DNA of 9,369 nt, from the NCBI GenBank assembly GCA_007124075.1, contig SLFV01000354.1, forward strand, positions 1 to 9,369, read 5' to 3'. How positions within the stretch are numbered: position 1 is the first letter of the stretch; each line of letters opens with the position of its first letter. Below the pieces are notes generated by a model. That model was not told where the DNA came from and searched no databases. It saw only the letters and a program-made list of their open reading frames with translations. Below, one piece after another: positions 1 through 6,680 of this stretch. The translations under genes and the position numbers were made by a program. The DNA comes from Roseimaritima sp. Lineage in GTDB: Bacteria > Planctomycetota > Planctomycetia > Pirellulales > Pirellulaceae.

Positions 1-1813
1 CGATCCCACCGGGATCCAGTTCGGTGACGACGACGTTACCCGCTTGTAACGAAAACCTTGCTCCCCATGCACTGCGACCGGAAAATTCTGGATCACGAGC
101 AAACAGATTGCGCAGACTCCAAACCTTGATCGTTTGATCCCGCGAAGCCGAGACTAACATTTGGTTTTCCGGTGAAACCGTCAGTGCCGTGATTTCTTCT
201 TGGTGATCACGAAACCATCGTTGTAAACTGAAACCGCCCTGTTCGGGTGAGAAGACATAAACGTAGACCCCGCCGTTATCTGTTCCGAGGACGAATCCTG
301 GGGTTGACCCGTCAAGTGCAGGGATCCAAACGCTCGCACTCGCTTTCCCCTGCCAAGGGTGCAACACCACCGGAATTTTGTTAACCCCGCGTTCCAGCAC
401 GACAGTCGATTGCTCAGGATTGGTGATACTGCGAGCAATTCTGATAAGCCACCCTTGTAGTTGCGAGGGCGCTGGAGGCACCTTCGGCCCACTATTATCC
501 CCAAACACGACTTGGGCCTTGCCCGGATCAAAGGTGGCGATTTCGGCAGCCGACGCTTGATCCTGCGACCGCCGGTAGATCGCTACTTTACCTCCGGTCG
601 TGAAGCGTAAGTCGCTTGCCACCAAACCACGGTTTTCAAGTACCTTGGCTGTTTGTCCGATAAACGGATCGCGGCTGATGGGACCAACACCATCGCGCAG
701 CCGAAAGAGACGCATTTGATTTCTCTCGCCGACTGTAACGATTGCCAGCCGTCGCCCGTCACCACTCAGTGCGGCGATCGACCTGCCCGGATACGACTGC
801 TGGCCCAATTGGGTCATCGTCCCACAATCCCAAAGTTGGCACGTCGAGCGTTCAGAATCAGGCGAACGAAAAAGGGACGAGACAACCAAAACCCCGCCCT
901 CTGCCAAAGACAAACCGGTAATGGTCTCCGAATCGACATTTATTTTCTTCGGGTCGCTGGTTCCCGGATGGCCTTCCCATACGTCAACTTTTCCGTCATC
1001 ACTGGCGATTGCAAACCAGTCATCCCGAGAACGTGCCATTGCTGCGATGCCCCCGCCATAGAAGCGGTCGGGTAGGTCCCGAACGGAAACCCGGTCTACA
1101 TTAACGATTCGCAGTCGGTCTGAATTTTCCTGTCCGCTGCGGATGCCCAAGACAACATCGGACTCTGAAACAAACATCACCCTGGCGTCTCTCTTAAATG
1201 CAGTCTTCCCGCCAACCATCAATTCGCGGCCCGTCCAAAGGGACGTCTGTGGATCTCGTGACCAGAGAAAGAACCGGCTATCTCGGCAAACCGAGACCAA
1301 TCGGTTACCAGAGGGGGAATACGCGACGGATTCAACTCCGCTGGTATGTCCACTTCGCTGGATGTCTTCAGCCCTCTTCGCGGGCGAGGGCAAGGCGGTT
1401 AAAAGCTGTCGGGTTCTTAAATCACCTATCCCGAGATCACCGTTCGTAGTTACCGCAGCGACCCCGCCGATGGCGACCTCGTCGCGCGTCGGACAGACCG
1501 CCAGGGTTCGAATTTCACCGCGAGGGCCTCGAGCGATCTGCCAGCGGATGTTGCCCACATAGGTTGAACGTTCCGCAGCTTCACCTGCGTCCCAACCTAC
1601 CTCCCAAACATGCAACGATTTGTCGGAACCGGCTGCGAGCAGTTTTCTGGAATCTCGAGAAAACGCCAGCCCGTAAATCGCCCCGATTGGCCCGCGACTA
1701 TCAAGGTACGGACGCAGGGTGGCTTCCTGAGCAAAACCAACACTCGATCCTACGGCGACCACGACAGCCACGAGACGAAAAAGCAACTGCAGTCTCAAGT
1801 TTGAAGGAATCAT
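1..1813 (-). CDS. Exported WD40-repeat protein, C-terminus cut by window edge
   Basis: Reading the minus strand from ATG at 1813-1811 gives 604 codons without a stop up to the window edge, so the protein continues to the left. Residues 1-28 form a signal peptide (positive n-region, LLFRLVAVVVAVG core, cleavage likely after GFA). WD40-type repeats are recognisable at about 43-72 (AFSRDSRKLLAAGSDKSLHVW), 155-184 (SGHTSGVESVAYSPSGNRL, ending FFLW), 254-279 (SDDGKVDVW), 341-371 and, most canonical, 537-567 (ITALTVSPENQMLVSASRDQ, then TIKVW); other blades are degenerate, as is usual for propellers. After the last blade, residues 583-603 (GARF...GNVVVTELDPGG) resemble the first strands of a PDZ-like domain; this is inference from a short stretch. 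An export signal on a beta-propeller suggests a periplasmic or surface interaction scaffold. It is third in a same-strand set behind 3245-5011 and 1949-3163. The only Shine-Dalgarno-like site, AGGTGG at 1832-1827, lies a long 13 nt from the ATG; TTG at 1816 is an alternative start. Confidence 0.9.
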   Translation of the reverse strand, partial: MIPSNLRLQLLFRLVAVVVAVGSSVGFAQEATLRPYLDSRGPIGAIYGLAFSRDSRKLLAAGSDKSLHVWEVGWDAGEAAERSTYVGNIRWQIARGPRGEIRTLAVCPTRDEVAIGGVAAVTTNGDLGIGDLRTRQLLTALPSPAKRAEDIQRSGHTSGVESVAYSPSGNRLVSVCRDSRFFLWSRDPQTSLWTGRELMVGGKTAFKRDARVMFVSESDVVLGIRSGQENSDRLRIVNVDRVSVRDLPDRFYGGGIAAMARSRDDWFAIASDDGKVDVWEGHPGTSDPKKINVDSETITGLSLAEGGVLVVSSLFRSPDSERSTCQLWDCGTMTQLGQQSYPGRSIAALSGDGRRLAIVTVGERNQMRLFRLRDGVGPISRDPFIGQTAKVLENRGLVASDLRFTTGGKVAIYRRSQDQASAAEIATFDPGKAQVVFGDNSGPKVPPAPSQLQGWLIRIARSITNPEQSTVVLERGVNKIPVVLHPWQGKASASVWIPALDGSTPGFVLGTDNGGVYVYVFSPEQGGFSLQRWFRDHQEEITALTVSPENQMLVSASRDQTIKVWSLRNLFARDPEFSGRSAWGARFSLQAGNVVVTELDPGGI

Positions 1814-1948
1814 CAAAGTGCTTTTACCACCTATAGGTATTTCGCACGCAGCATGCTTTCTGGCGGAGGCAGATCACTTGCGTCCTGTTTGAATGTGGAA
1901 TCCGAGGTCTACCCTGTTGTCCAGCATTCGCCAAAAAGGACGGAAGAC

Positions 1949-3163
1949 TCAATTGACCGTATCAGGCAGATCAACCGGCGGGCGCTTATACCGGAGACTG
2001 ACCGAGCCAAGCAATTGTTTACCGATGTGAGCACGCCCAATGCCTGATTTCTGAGGAACTTTCCGCCCAGCCACTGTCTGCTGGGACCTGAACTTGACAC
2101 GCTCCACCGCCGGCGTCGGATCTCCGGCTCCCCAGGCGTGGAAAAACTGGGCGGTGATTGTCCCGATATCCGACGGAGGCGGCAATCGGCCCTGATCGCC
2201 AGAACTGCTAACCAAAAATTCCAGCGCACGACCAGGATCGACATACCATCCAGTGACAACCATTTTCCGACGCGACCGAAGGACCCAAGCCCCAAGCTCG
2301 CGAAATTCGGGAACTTCGCTGAGTACAAAAGTATTAATCCCATCGATTGAAATCTTTACGCCAACGTCGTGGTCCGCATCGTTGTAAACACCAATGCGGT
2401 AAACGTCGCCATCCTCCAAACTAGCGAAGGAGAAACCTCCTTGGTCCTCCATTTTCAGTGGGACAAAATCAGAGGCCCCATTTCGCCGAACCAATAATTC
2501 GATTTTGAATGGGCTGTTCTCGCTGGCAGCAATAACGCTGCCCAATTCTCCCGAGGCAACGAACGCGGGTTTTTCTTGCGACTGCTCAATTTTCGAGGCT
2601 TGATCCTTCGAAACCGAAGTCAAAGTTTTTTCAGCCGCACCGTCCGCGTTTTCTGACCCTCCATCCGAATCAGTACCGTTGGACTCGCTGAGGTTATTCT
2701 GTCCCCCATCTTCCGCTTGACCCTCTTGGCGTAAATCAACCGTTGAGCCGAGCACGCGGGTAATATCCTCGACGTCCGTAACCTCCTCATCTTTGACCTT
2801 TTCACGAAATGTACTGATTTCGCGCCCAGCACGATCCACCATGATTGCACGGATCACCAAGATCCCGGGGTTATCCTCCTTCAACTGAAAGTCGCCACGC
2901 AGTTGGGAGTTGGCACCCAAGGCGACGACTTCCAGGCCCTGTTCTTTCAACTCCCGCTCCAGTGCAGCACGAATGGCCCGCCCACCGGTACCTGGCCCAC
3001 TAAAATCCCTCATCTCAAGGATATTTTGACCGTCCGCCGCCAAGAAAGATTGAATGTTCTTAGCCATGCGTTTCACCGCCTCGCTGAGATCATTCGCCTG
3101 CACGGGGCCGACAACCAGGCACGAGAGTATCGACATTACGAACACGAAAAAAGGGCGTCGCAT
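1949..3163 (-). CDS. Exported two-domain protein of unknown function
   Basis: The product has 404 residues from the second of two adjacent ATGs. It has a signal peptide (core FFVFVMSILSCLVVG, cleavage after VQA at about residue 23). Residues 24-145 look like a compact alpha/beta domain (RAALERELKEQGLEVVALG, then LRGDFQ, then ILVIRAIMVDRAGREI), broadly like the periplasmic CsgG/LpoB-type helper domains, though I cannot assign it. Residues 146-205 are an acidic, Ser/Gly/Asn-rich low-complexity linker. Residues 218-400 are beta-rich, with YRIGVYNDADHDVGVKISID, then GINTF, then VVTGWYVDPGRALEFLV. I recall similar 'IDGL.TF ... GW' segments in planctomycete and related secreted proteins, but have no name for them. 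It starts 81 bases after the diheme cytochrome stop and ends 135 bases before the WD40 gene start, so co-transcription is likely. No catalytic motif is visible; a structural or ligand-binding role is the safer guess. Confidence 0.88.
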   Translation of the reverse strand: MRRPFFVFVMSILSCLVVGPVQANDLSEAVKRMAKNIQSFLAADGQNILEMRDFSGPGTGGRAIRAALERELKEQGLEVVALGANSQLRGDFQLKEDNPGILVIRAIMVDRAGREISTFREKVKDEEVTDVEDITRVLGSTVDLRQEGQAEDGGQNNLSESNGTDSDGGSENADGAAEKTLTSVSKDQASKIEQSQEKPAFVASGELGSVIAASENSPFKIELLVRRNGASDFVPLKMEDQGGFSFASLEDGDVYRIGVYNDADHDVGVKISIDGINTFVLSEVPEFRELGAWVLRSRRKMVVTGWYVDPGRALEFLVSSSGDQGRLPPPSDIGTITAQFFHAWGAGDPTPAVERVKFRSQQTVAGRKVPQKSGIGRAHIGKQLLGSVSLRYKRPPVDLPDTVN

Positions 3164-3168
3164 CATTG

Positions 3169-3173
3169 CCTCC
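3169..3173 (-). promoter_or_regulatory. Ribosome binding site that decides between two ATGs
   Basis: On the minus strand GGAGG is followed by CA, then ATG ATG. The spacer is only 2 nt to the first ATG (3166-3164) but 5 nt to the second (3163-3161), so the second ATG is the better start. The two choices differ by one methionine, with no effect on the signal peptide. Confidence 0.7.
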
Positions 3174-3213
3174 AGGGATGTGAGTGAAAGGAACTATCGG
3201 TGCGTAAGGAGTT

Positions 3214-3229
3214 TGAGGAGTTTCCCTCA
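3214..3229 (-). repeat. Small hairpin between cytochrome and next gene
   Basis: TGAGG and CCTCA (5 bp, 6-nt loop) face each other in the 81-base spacer. No T tract follows on either strand, so it is not a credible terminator and does not argue against co-transcription. It could be a minor processing or stability element. Confidence 0.3.
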
Positions 3230-3244
3230 GCGTGATCGAGACGA

Positions 3245-5011
3245 TCAATTCGAGTACGGGGACCCGATTCGCAGTTCGCTGGCTACCTGCTGGAACACAG
3301 TCACGGAAGCTTCTTTCGAGTGCCAGTAACTGCGTTTGACAGTACCGTTTTCGATTTGTAGCGGGCCCATCCCCAGTTCGATCAGTCGCCCACTGGACAG
3401 ATTGTTGCGGAATGAATCAATATCTTGGTAGCCCAGTTCCCGCGCAGCGGTTTCCAGGTCTAAGTTGCGACGATACAAGACTGCCACCCGACTGACCGGC
3501 TCCTCGATATTTTCCAAGCTGCCGATCGGCCTGTCGCTACCCTCAATCAACGCTCCGATCGTCTGCCGAAGCTTCTGCATGTATGCTTCCCGCGTACTTG
3601 CCAAAGCTTGCTGAAGCTCCGACTGTTCGGGATAAAGCTCACGAACCTTACGTCTAGCTTGCGGATCCTGAAGCGCGTTACCCTCACGGACAAAATCCTG
3701 GAAATCAATCATCCCGTGCTTATGGCAGCTCATACAAGAGACGCCATTGACGATCAGTGGACTTCCCGAAACCTGCAGCGGATCCCAGACGATCTCTACG
3801 GGGCCAGCATCAATCCGCTTTCCTTCTTCATTAACCAGCATATATCCGTGCAAACCATTGGGGAGGTTGTAGATGATTTCTCCCCCGTCATGTTTGAACG
3901 TGAATGCGGGAAAAGGGTGTCCTTCAAAATCAGGACCGAGGGGAAAGCGTGCCAGATTCCCCCGACCGGAGTTCTCCGAAAAGTCATAGCTGTGCCAGAA
4001 GGTTCCGTTACTCGAAGAGTGGTATTCCACCAAACGGTTCTGCGCGGAGACCCCGCTTTCAAACAACCCCCCACGTCTTGCCGTCCCCAACCGAAAGTTT
4101 TCCGAAATGTTAATATTCATCCGCTCCAGCAATTCATCCATCGTTTGCGGCGTGTCGGTAAGTATGTGGTACAGAGGCGGACGGGTGGCTGTGGCCACAA
4201 ACCAATCTCCCCGGATATGCGTGACCCCGTCGAAGTCAATGCTGCCGTACAATTCCTCAATCTTCTCGTACAGCTCCAACGCTTCAATGCTGGATTGCGG
4301 TTTCAATCCGTAGGGGTAATCGCGAAGCACCGCTTGCCAGACATCGTTGGACTGCCAGCCATAATCTCGCAGATCGATAGCGAACACGGTCTGTTGGTCG
4401 TCGATCGGCTTGGGCACTGTGATCGACGCCTGCCGGCTCATGCTATTGACAGCCTTGGCTAAGGCGGCACGATAAATCGTCAAATCACGATCCGATTTAT
4501 GTCGGTTGTTATGAATGTGGTGAACTGAAAAGTACCGCTGAAACTTTCGATCTTCGCGGCGAATTCCAAACAAATGGGACGAGATGGCTCGCAGCACCTG
4601 AAGATCTGCCACAAATTCTCGCTCGGTCACCAAAATTTCCGGAGCACCGCCCTCGATCCAATCACGAATCACCTTTTTCTCTGCGCTGGTGAGTGGATTC
4701 TTTGGGGGCATGCGATCTTCCTCAATGACTTTCCACAGCAGCGATCCCTCCAAATCTCCCGCAACCACGTAGGGCAGCCGTTCGTAGGGAGGAGATGGCT
4801 CTTCCCTGAGCAACTCGAAGTCTAAAATATTGAGATTCTCGTGCATGTAGTCGACACCGTGGCAATTATGGCATTTCTGCGTCAAAAGCTCGACAACCCG
4901 ATTAGCCATTGCCAATGACTCAGGGTCTAGGTCCTCAGAGGCTAAAGCGTGATTCGCAAAGAAACCACTTACGGTTAACCAAAACACAAGGAAAAGGAGG
5001 GCAGCACGCAT
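3245..5011 (-). CDS. Secreted diheme c-type cytochrome with PSCyt1-like domain
   Basis: The product has 588 residues. The signal peptide is residues 1-25 (core ALLFLVFWLTVSGFFA, cleavage after ALA or LAS). Residues 40-125 form a Planctomycete cytochrome C (PSCyt1-like) domain: heme motif CHNCH at 47-51, AGDLEGSLLW, MPPK at 101-104 (Met101 the likely distal ligand), and DWIEGGAPE at the end. Residues 140-425 are a large conserved-looking region with IDLRDYGW (212-219), DWFVATATRPPLYH (269-282) and GGEIIYNLPNGLHGYML (376-392). A second heme motif, CMSCH, is at 426-430, followed by a helical tail. I recall this long architecture in secreted proteins of planctomycetes, verrucomicrobia and myxobacteria, without a known function. 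It lacks the PSCyt2/PSD1 partner domains that usually follow PSCyt1. Heme attachment implies the periplasm, so electron transfer or redox sensing is inferred. The Shine-Dalgarno AAGAAG before the ATG is weak. It is the first gene of the three-gene set. Confidence 0.93.
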   Translation of the reverse strand: MRAALLFLVFWLTVSGFFANHALASEDLDPESLAMANRVVELLTQKCHNCHGVDYMHENLNILDFELLREEPSPPYERLPYVVAGDLEGSLLWKVIEEDRMPPKNPLTSAEKKVIRDWIEGGAPEILVTEREFVADLQVLRAISSHLFGIRREDRKFQRYFSVHHIHNNRHKSDRDLTIYRAALAKAVNSMSRQASITVPKPIDDQQTVFAIDLRDYGWQSNDVWQAVLRDYPYGLKPQSSIEALELYEKIEELYGSIDFDGVTHIRGDWFVATATRPPLYHILTDTPQTMDELLERMNINISENFRLGTARRGGLFESGVSAQNRLVEYHSSSNGTFWHSYDFSENSGRGNLARFPLGPDFEGHPFPAFTFKHDGGEIIYNLPNGLHGYMLVNEEGKRIDAGPVEIVWDPLQVSGSPLIVNGVSCMSCHKHGMIDFQDFVREGNALQDPQARRKVRELYPEQSELQQALASTREAYMQKLRQTIGALIEGSDRPIGSLENIEEPVSRVAVLYRRNLDLETAARELGYQDIDSFRNNLSSGRLIELGMGPLQIENGTVKRSYWHSKEASVTVFQQVASELRIGSPYSN

Positions 5012-5073
5012 CTGAATTCTTCTTGGAACGAAAAAATTATTAACTAAACAAAGCTGGCAAGCTAACGGCCAGT

Positions 5074-5113
5074 CCCGAAGCAGGGCTCGGGCAAGGGCGA
5101 TAAAAACGCCCGA
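5074..5113 (-). promoter_or_regulatory. Mutually exclusive hairpins in the cytochrome leader
   Basis: Read on the plus strand, TCGGGC (5087-5092) can pair with GCCCGA (5108-5113), and its first five bases can instead pair with CCCGA (5074-5078). GGGCG (5095-5099) pairs with CGCCC (5107-5111), which competes with the first option. The element lies 60 to 100 bases ahead of the cytochrome ATG. Alternative pairing is what leader-type control would show, but no run of Us follows on the minus strand, so a switch is only a hypothesis. Confidence 0.35.
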
Positions 5114-5130
5114 TTTTGATTGAGTGCCTC

Positions 5131-5156
5131 GGGAGCAATAACTTTTAATCGCTCCC
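5131..5156 (-). repeat. Strong hairpin downstream of the Tyr-rich gene
   Basis: In minus-strand RNA, GGGAGCGAU pairs with AUUGCUCCC over 9 bp around an 8-nt loop (UAAAAGUU), one pair being G-U. On the plus strand the same position would be an A-C mismatch, so the structure fits a minus-strand transcript. There is no T tract immediately after it. It may be a second terminator stem or an RNA stability element. Confidence 0.5.
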
Positions 5157-5163
5157 CCTCAGG

Positions 5164-5201
5164 AAAACTGCCTGGCCCGAGAGAACTGGCTCGAACCAGG
5201 C
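5164..5201 (-). terminator. Likely intrinsic terminator of the Tyr-rich gene
   Basis: It begins 23 bases after the stop codon at 5225. In minus-strand RNA, 5201-5190 pairs with 5181-5170 as a continuous 12-bp stem (outer GCCUGG/CCAGGC, two G-U pairs, inner CGAG/CUCG) with an 8-nt loop, followed by AGUUUUCC. The two G-U pairs would be A-C mismatches in a plus-strand RNA, which supports the direction. The U tract is short (4), so termination may be partial. Confidence 0.6.
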
Positions 5202-5224
5202 AAGTCGCTCAACACCAATGCGGA

Positions 5225-5704
5225 TCAGCCCGCAGGAAGTTCGTCGGGTTTTGAGGCGGTTCCAGGAATCGTGTCGGAATCGACTGGCTTCATCCGCTCA
5301 CCATCGGCCGACTCAGGAATTTCCGGCATTTTACTGGGCTCCGGAAAAGCCGACTCGGGAATCTCGCTCAACTCCCCCTTGCGGTCCTTTTCTTCCAGCA
5401 TCGAATAGCCCTGCTCTTGAAGGTCGTATCGCCCCCAATACACTCGGCGAACGGGGTTATAGTAGTAGACGTACCGCGGACGACTGGGGTAGTAAATGGA
5501 GTAGTGATATTTGTAGCTAGGATAGTTGACCGTTGGCCGGTAGTAATACGAACTGTAATAGTAGCTCTTCTGAGGGTAATAGCTCCAACTGGAGTAGTAC
5601 TGCCGGTGGCCGTAGCTGGCCTCGGCGTCGGTCGCTGCAACTGACCCCAAACACGTGGCTGCTACCACGACAAGAAAGGTTCTACGGACGGCTATGGCAT
5701 TCAT
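5225..5704 (-). CDS. Small tyrosine-rich secreted protein
   Basis: The product has 159 residues, with a signal peptide (core FLVVVAATCLGSVAA, cleavage after AEA at residue 29). Residues 31-100 contain 24 tyrosines, many in runs (YYY at 48-50, 53-55 and 80-82), mixed with Ser, Arg and Pro. This is followed by YYNPVRRVYWGRYDL (81-95), then GYSMLEEKDRKGELSEIPES (99-118), and a Pro/Glu-rich tail in which IPESA occurs twice (115-119, 129-133). I recall small planctomycete proteins ending in this YWGRYD...EKDRKG...IPES pattern, often as several paralogues; none has a function known to me. No catalytic motif is seen. A role in the proteinaceous cell envelope, possibly with tyrosine cross-linking, is speculation. 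The Shine-Dalgarno GGAG at 5717-5714 has a good 9-nt spacer. A hairpin terminator follows, so it seems to be a single-gene unit upstream of the cytochrome set. Confidence 0.9.
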   Translation of the reverse strand: MNAIAVRRTFLVVVAATCLGSVAATDAEASYGHRQYYSSWSYYPQKSYYYSSYYYRPTVNYPSYKYHYSIYYPSRPRYVYYYNPVRRVYWGRYDLQEQGYSMLEEKDRKGELSEIPESAFPEPSKMPEIPESADGERMKPVDSDTIPGTASKPDELPAG

Positions 5705-6007
5705 AATTGGCTGCTCCGAAAGTAAGTGAAACCCCTTGGCTGGCGGACACCTTACCAGCCAGACTAATGTAAAATTCTACTACGGAGGGGAGAAGGTGCC
5801 AGTACAAAAAGCGTTTTTTTCTCCCCATGTGATACAAAGCGATAACAGCGCGATCATCGGGACAGTTTTTTTTCTTTTTTCAAGGGTTTTTTCCTGCGTT
5901 GCGACAATCTGTTCGATTGACTCCATCCCGAGAGGCTCGGACCGCTTTGGTAATCGCCGTGAAAGGCTTGCTGGCCGTTTGACACCCATCCGAAAAGATC
6001 GGAACTC
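5705..6007. other. Divergent spacer with four T/A tracts
   Basis: This 303-base region lies between the minus-strand Tyr-rich gene and the plus-strand gene at 6008. I see no convincing coding sequence. It holds T tracts (A tracts on the minus strand) at 5814-5820, 5866-5873, 5875-5880 and 5887-5892, and an inverted repeat at 5737-5761. A perfect -35-like TTGACA occurs at 5979-5984 on the plus strand, but no good -10 follows at the right distance, so no promoter is called. Confidence 0.6.
5737..5761 (-). promoter_or_regulatory. Inverted repeat in the leader of the Tyr-rich gene
   Basis: TGGCTGG (5737-5743) and CCAGCCA (5755-5761) form a perfect 7-bp inverted repeat with an 11-base loop, 32 bases ahead of the ATG at 5704. 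It could be an operator or an RNA hairpin in the 5' leader; the sequence cannot separate these. Confidence 0.45.
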
Positions 6008-6448
6008 GTGTCGGGGACGCTAATATCTAGACTGAGGCTGGTGAGATTGCCAATCGAGTCCCACCTTTCCGCCAGATTTTTGCGGGATGAAACGGGAAAA
6101 CCATTAGGAAATAAACCCAGCTTCTGGTGCTGTCTTTTGTTGATCGGCCTCTTTGCTGCTGATTGCAGTTCCCAGCTAGCAGCGGGATCACCGTGGGCGG
6201 TTCGGCTGCCGCAGAGTGAAGGTGTGCCGTTGCCGGGAATGCAGTTTGCGGTGCTGCCCGATCATGATCACCACCAGAGCGTTTGGTTAGCGCAGCAAGA
6301 TGCCGATGGGGAAAGCCTCTGGACCCGTGGGACGAAAACGCGGATTCGCCAGAAACAATGGCGGGCTTACCATGTAGATGACGACTATGCTCCGCTGGCC
6401 GTCCGGTTGGCGTGGCTGAATGCGATGGGAAGTGAAGCCCTGGAATAA
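6008..6448 (+). CDS. Unknown protein with hydrophobic segment, GTG start
   Basis: This is the only plus-strand gene I accept. It has 146 residues from GTG at 6008; the frame is closed upstream by a TGA near 5960. After a basic 39-residue leader there is a hydrophobic stretch FWCCLLLIGLFAADC at 39-53, an exported region beginning near SPWAVRLPQ (61-69), and a tail with acidic and aromatic residues (DHDHHQSVW at 85-93, KQWRAYHVDDDY at 116-127). The long leader is unusual for a signal peptide, so the true start may be internal, but the only in-frame alternatives are TTG at 6137 and 6140. The Cys in the hydrophobic end is preceded by Asp, which does not fit a lipobox. I do not recognise a family. 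Composition and codon choice look coding, unlike the opposite strand, which is rich in His/Arg/Ser/Pro and would run through the terminator at 6510. It converges with the gene ending at 6681. Confidence 0.55.
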   Translation: MSGTLISRLRLVRLPIESHLSARFLRDETGKPLGNKPSFWCCLLLIGLFAADCSSQLAAGSPWAVRLPQSEGVPLPGMQFAVLPDHDHHQSVWLAQQDADGESLWTRGTKTRIRQKQWRAYHVDDDYAPLAVRLAWLNAMGSEALE

Positions 6449-6509
6449 CCTGCCATTTATCGGTCGGAACCGCTGGACGATGGAGCCTCCTGGCTGGAAA
6501 TCCGTCCTG

Positions 6510-6537
6510 AAAAAAAGAAGGGCCATGGCGAAGCCCT
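6510..6537 (-). terminator. Intrinsic terminator of the Cys/His-tail gene
   Basis: On the minus strand AGGGC (6537-6533) pairs with GCCCT (6523-6519) around a 9-base loop and is followed by TCTTTTTTT down to 6510, a classic stem plus T tract. It lies 144 bases beyond the stop at 6681, leaving a long 3' untranslated region. Confidence 0.75.
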
Positions 6538-6569
6538 CCCTGCCTCACCATGACCCGTCATCAGCTAGA

Positions 6570-6587
6570 ACGATTGGTACCGATCGT
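6570..6587. repeat. 18-base near-perfect palindrome in convergent spacer
   Basis: ACGATTGGTACCGATCGT is its own reverse complement except at one pair, which would be U-G in plus-strand RNA. It lies between the two convergent genes. It could be a binding site for a dimeric protein or part of a folded 3' end. Confidence 0.5.
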
Positions 6588-6627
6588 CCTACCCTCCCAA
6601 TCCTTGGTACAGGTTGTATCGGGTAGG
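6588..6627. repeat. Inverted repeat CCTACCC/GGGTAGG
   Basis: CCTACCC at 6588-6594 and GGGTAGG at 6621-6627 are perfect inverted copies; inside them CCAA and TTGG (6597-6600, 6604-6607) can form a smaller stem. It directly abuts the palindrome at 6570-6587. There is no T tract, so it is not a terminator. Confidence 0.45.
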
Positions 6628-6680
6628 TGGGGCGGGAACCTGAATCAAAACTTGTTAAAAATCCTAGCCGCGCGTTCTGG

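Noticed and set aside
653..1562. Plus-strand open frames of about 140 codons
   Set aside because: They are antisense to the continuous WD40 gene and carry no recognisable protein features.
3608..4462. 284-codon plus-strand open frame
   Set aside because: It lies wholly antisense to the well-supported diheme cytochrome, shows no motif or export signal, and reads as a codon-bias shadow.
5037..5060. Possible promoter for the cytochrome gene (TTGCCA with TAATTT or TAATAA)
   Set aside because: Spacers are 15 or 12 bases, outside the usual 16-18, so the match is too poor to call.
5780..5989. 69-codon minus-strand frame in the divergent spacer
   Set aside because: It crosses the T/A tracts and has no export signal, motif or ribosome binding site; it is more likely regulatory DNA.
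6027..6551. 174-codon minus-strand open frame
   Set aside because: It is antisense to the 6008-6448 gene, has a His/Arg/Ser/Pro-rich low-information composition, and would start inside the region of the 6510-6537 terminator.
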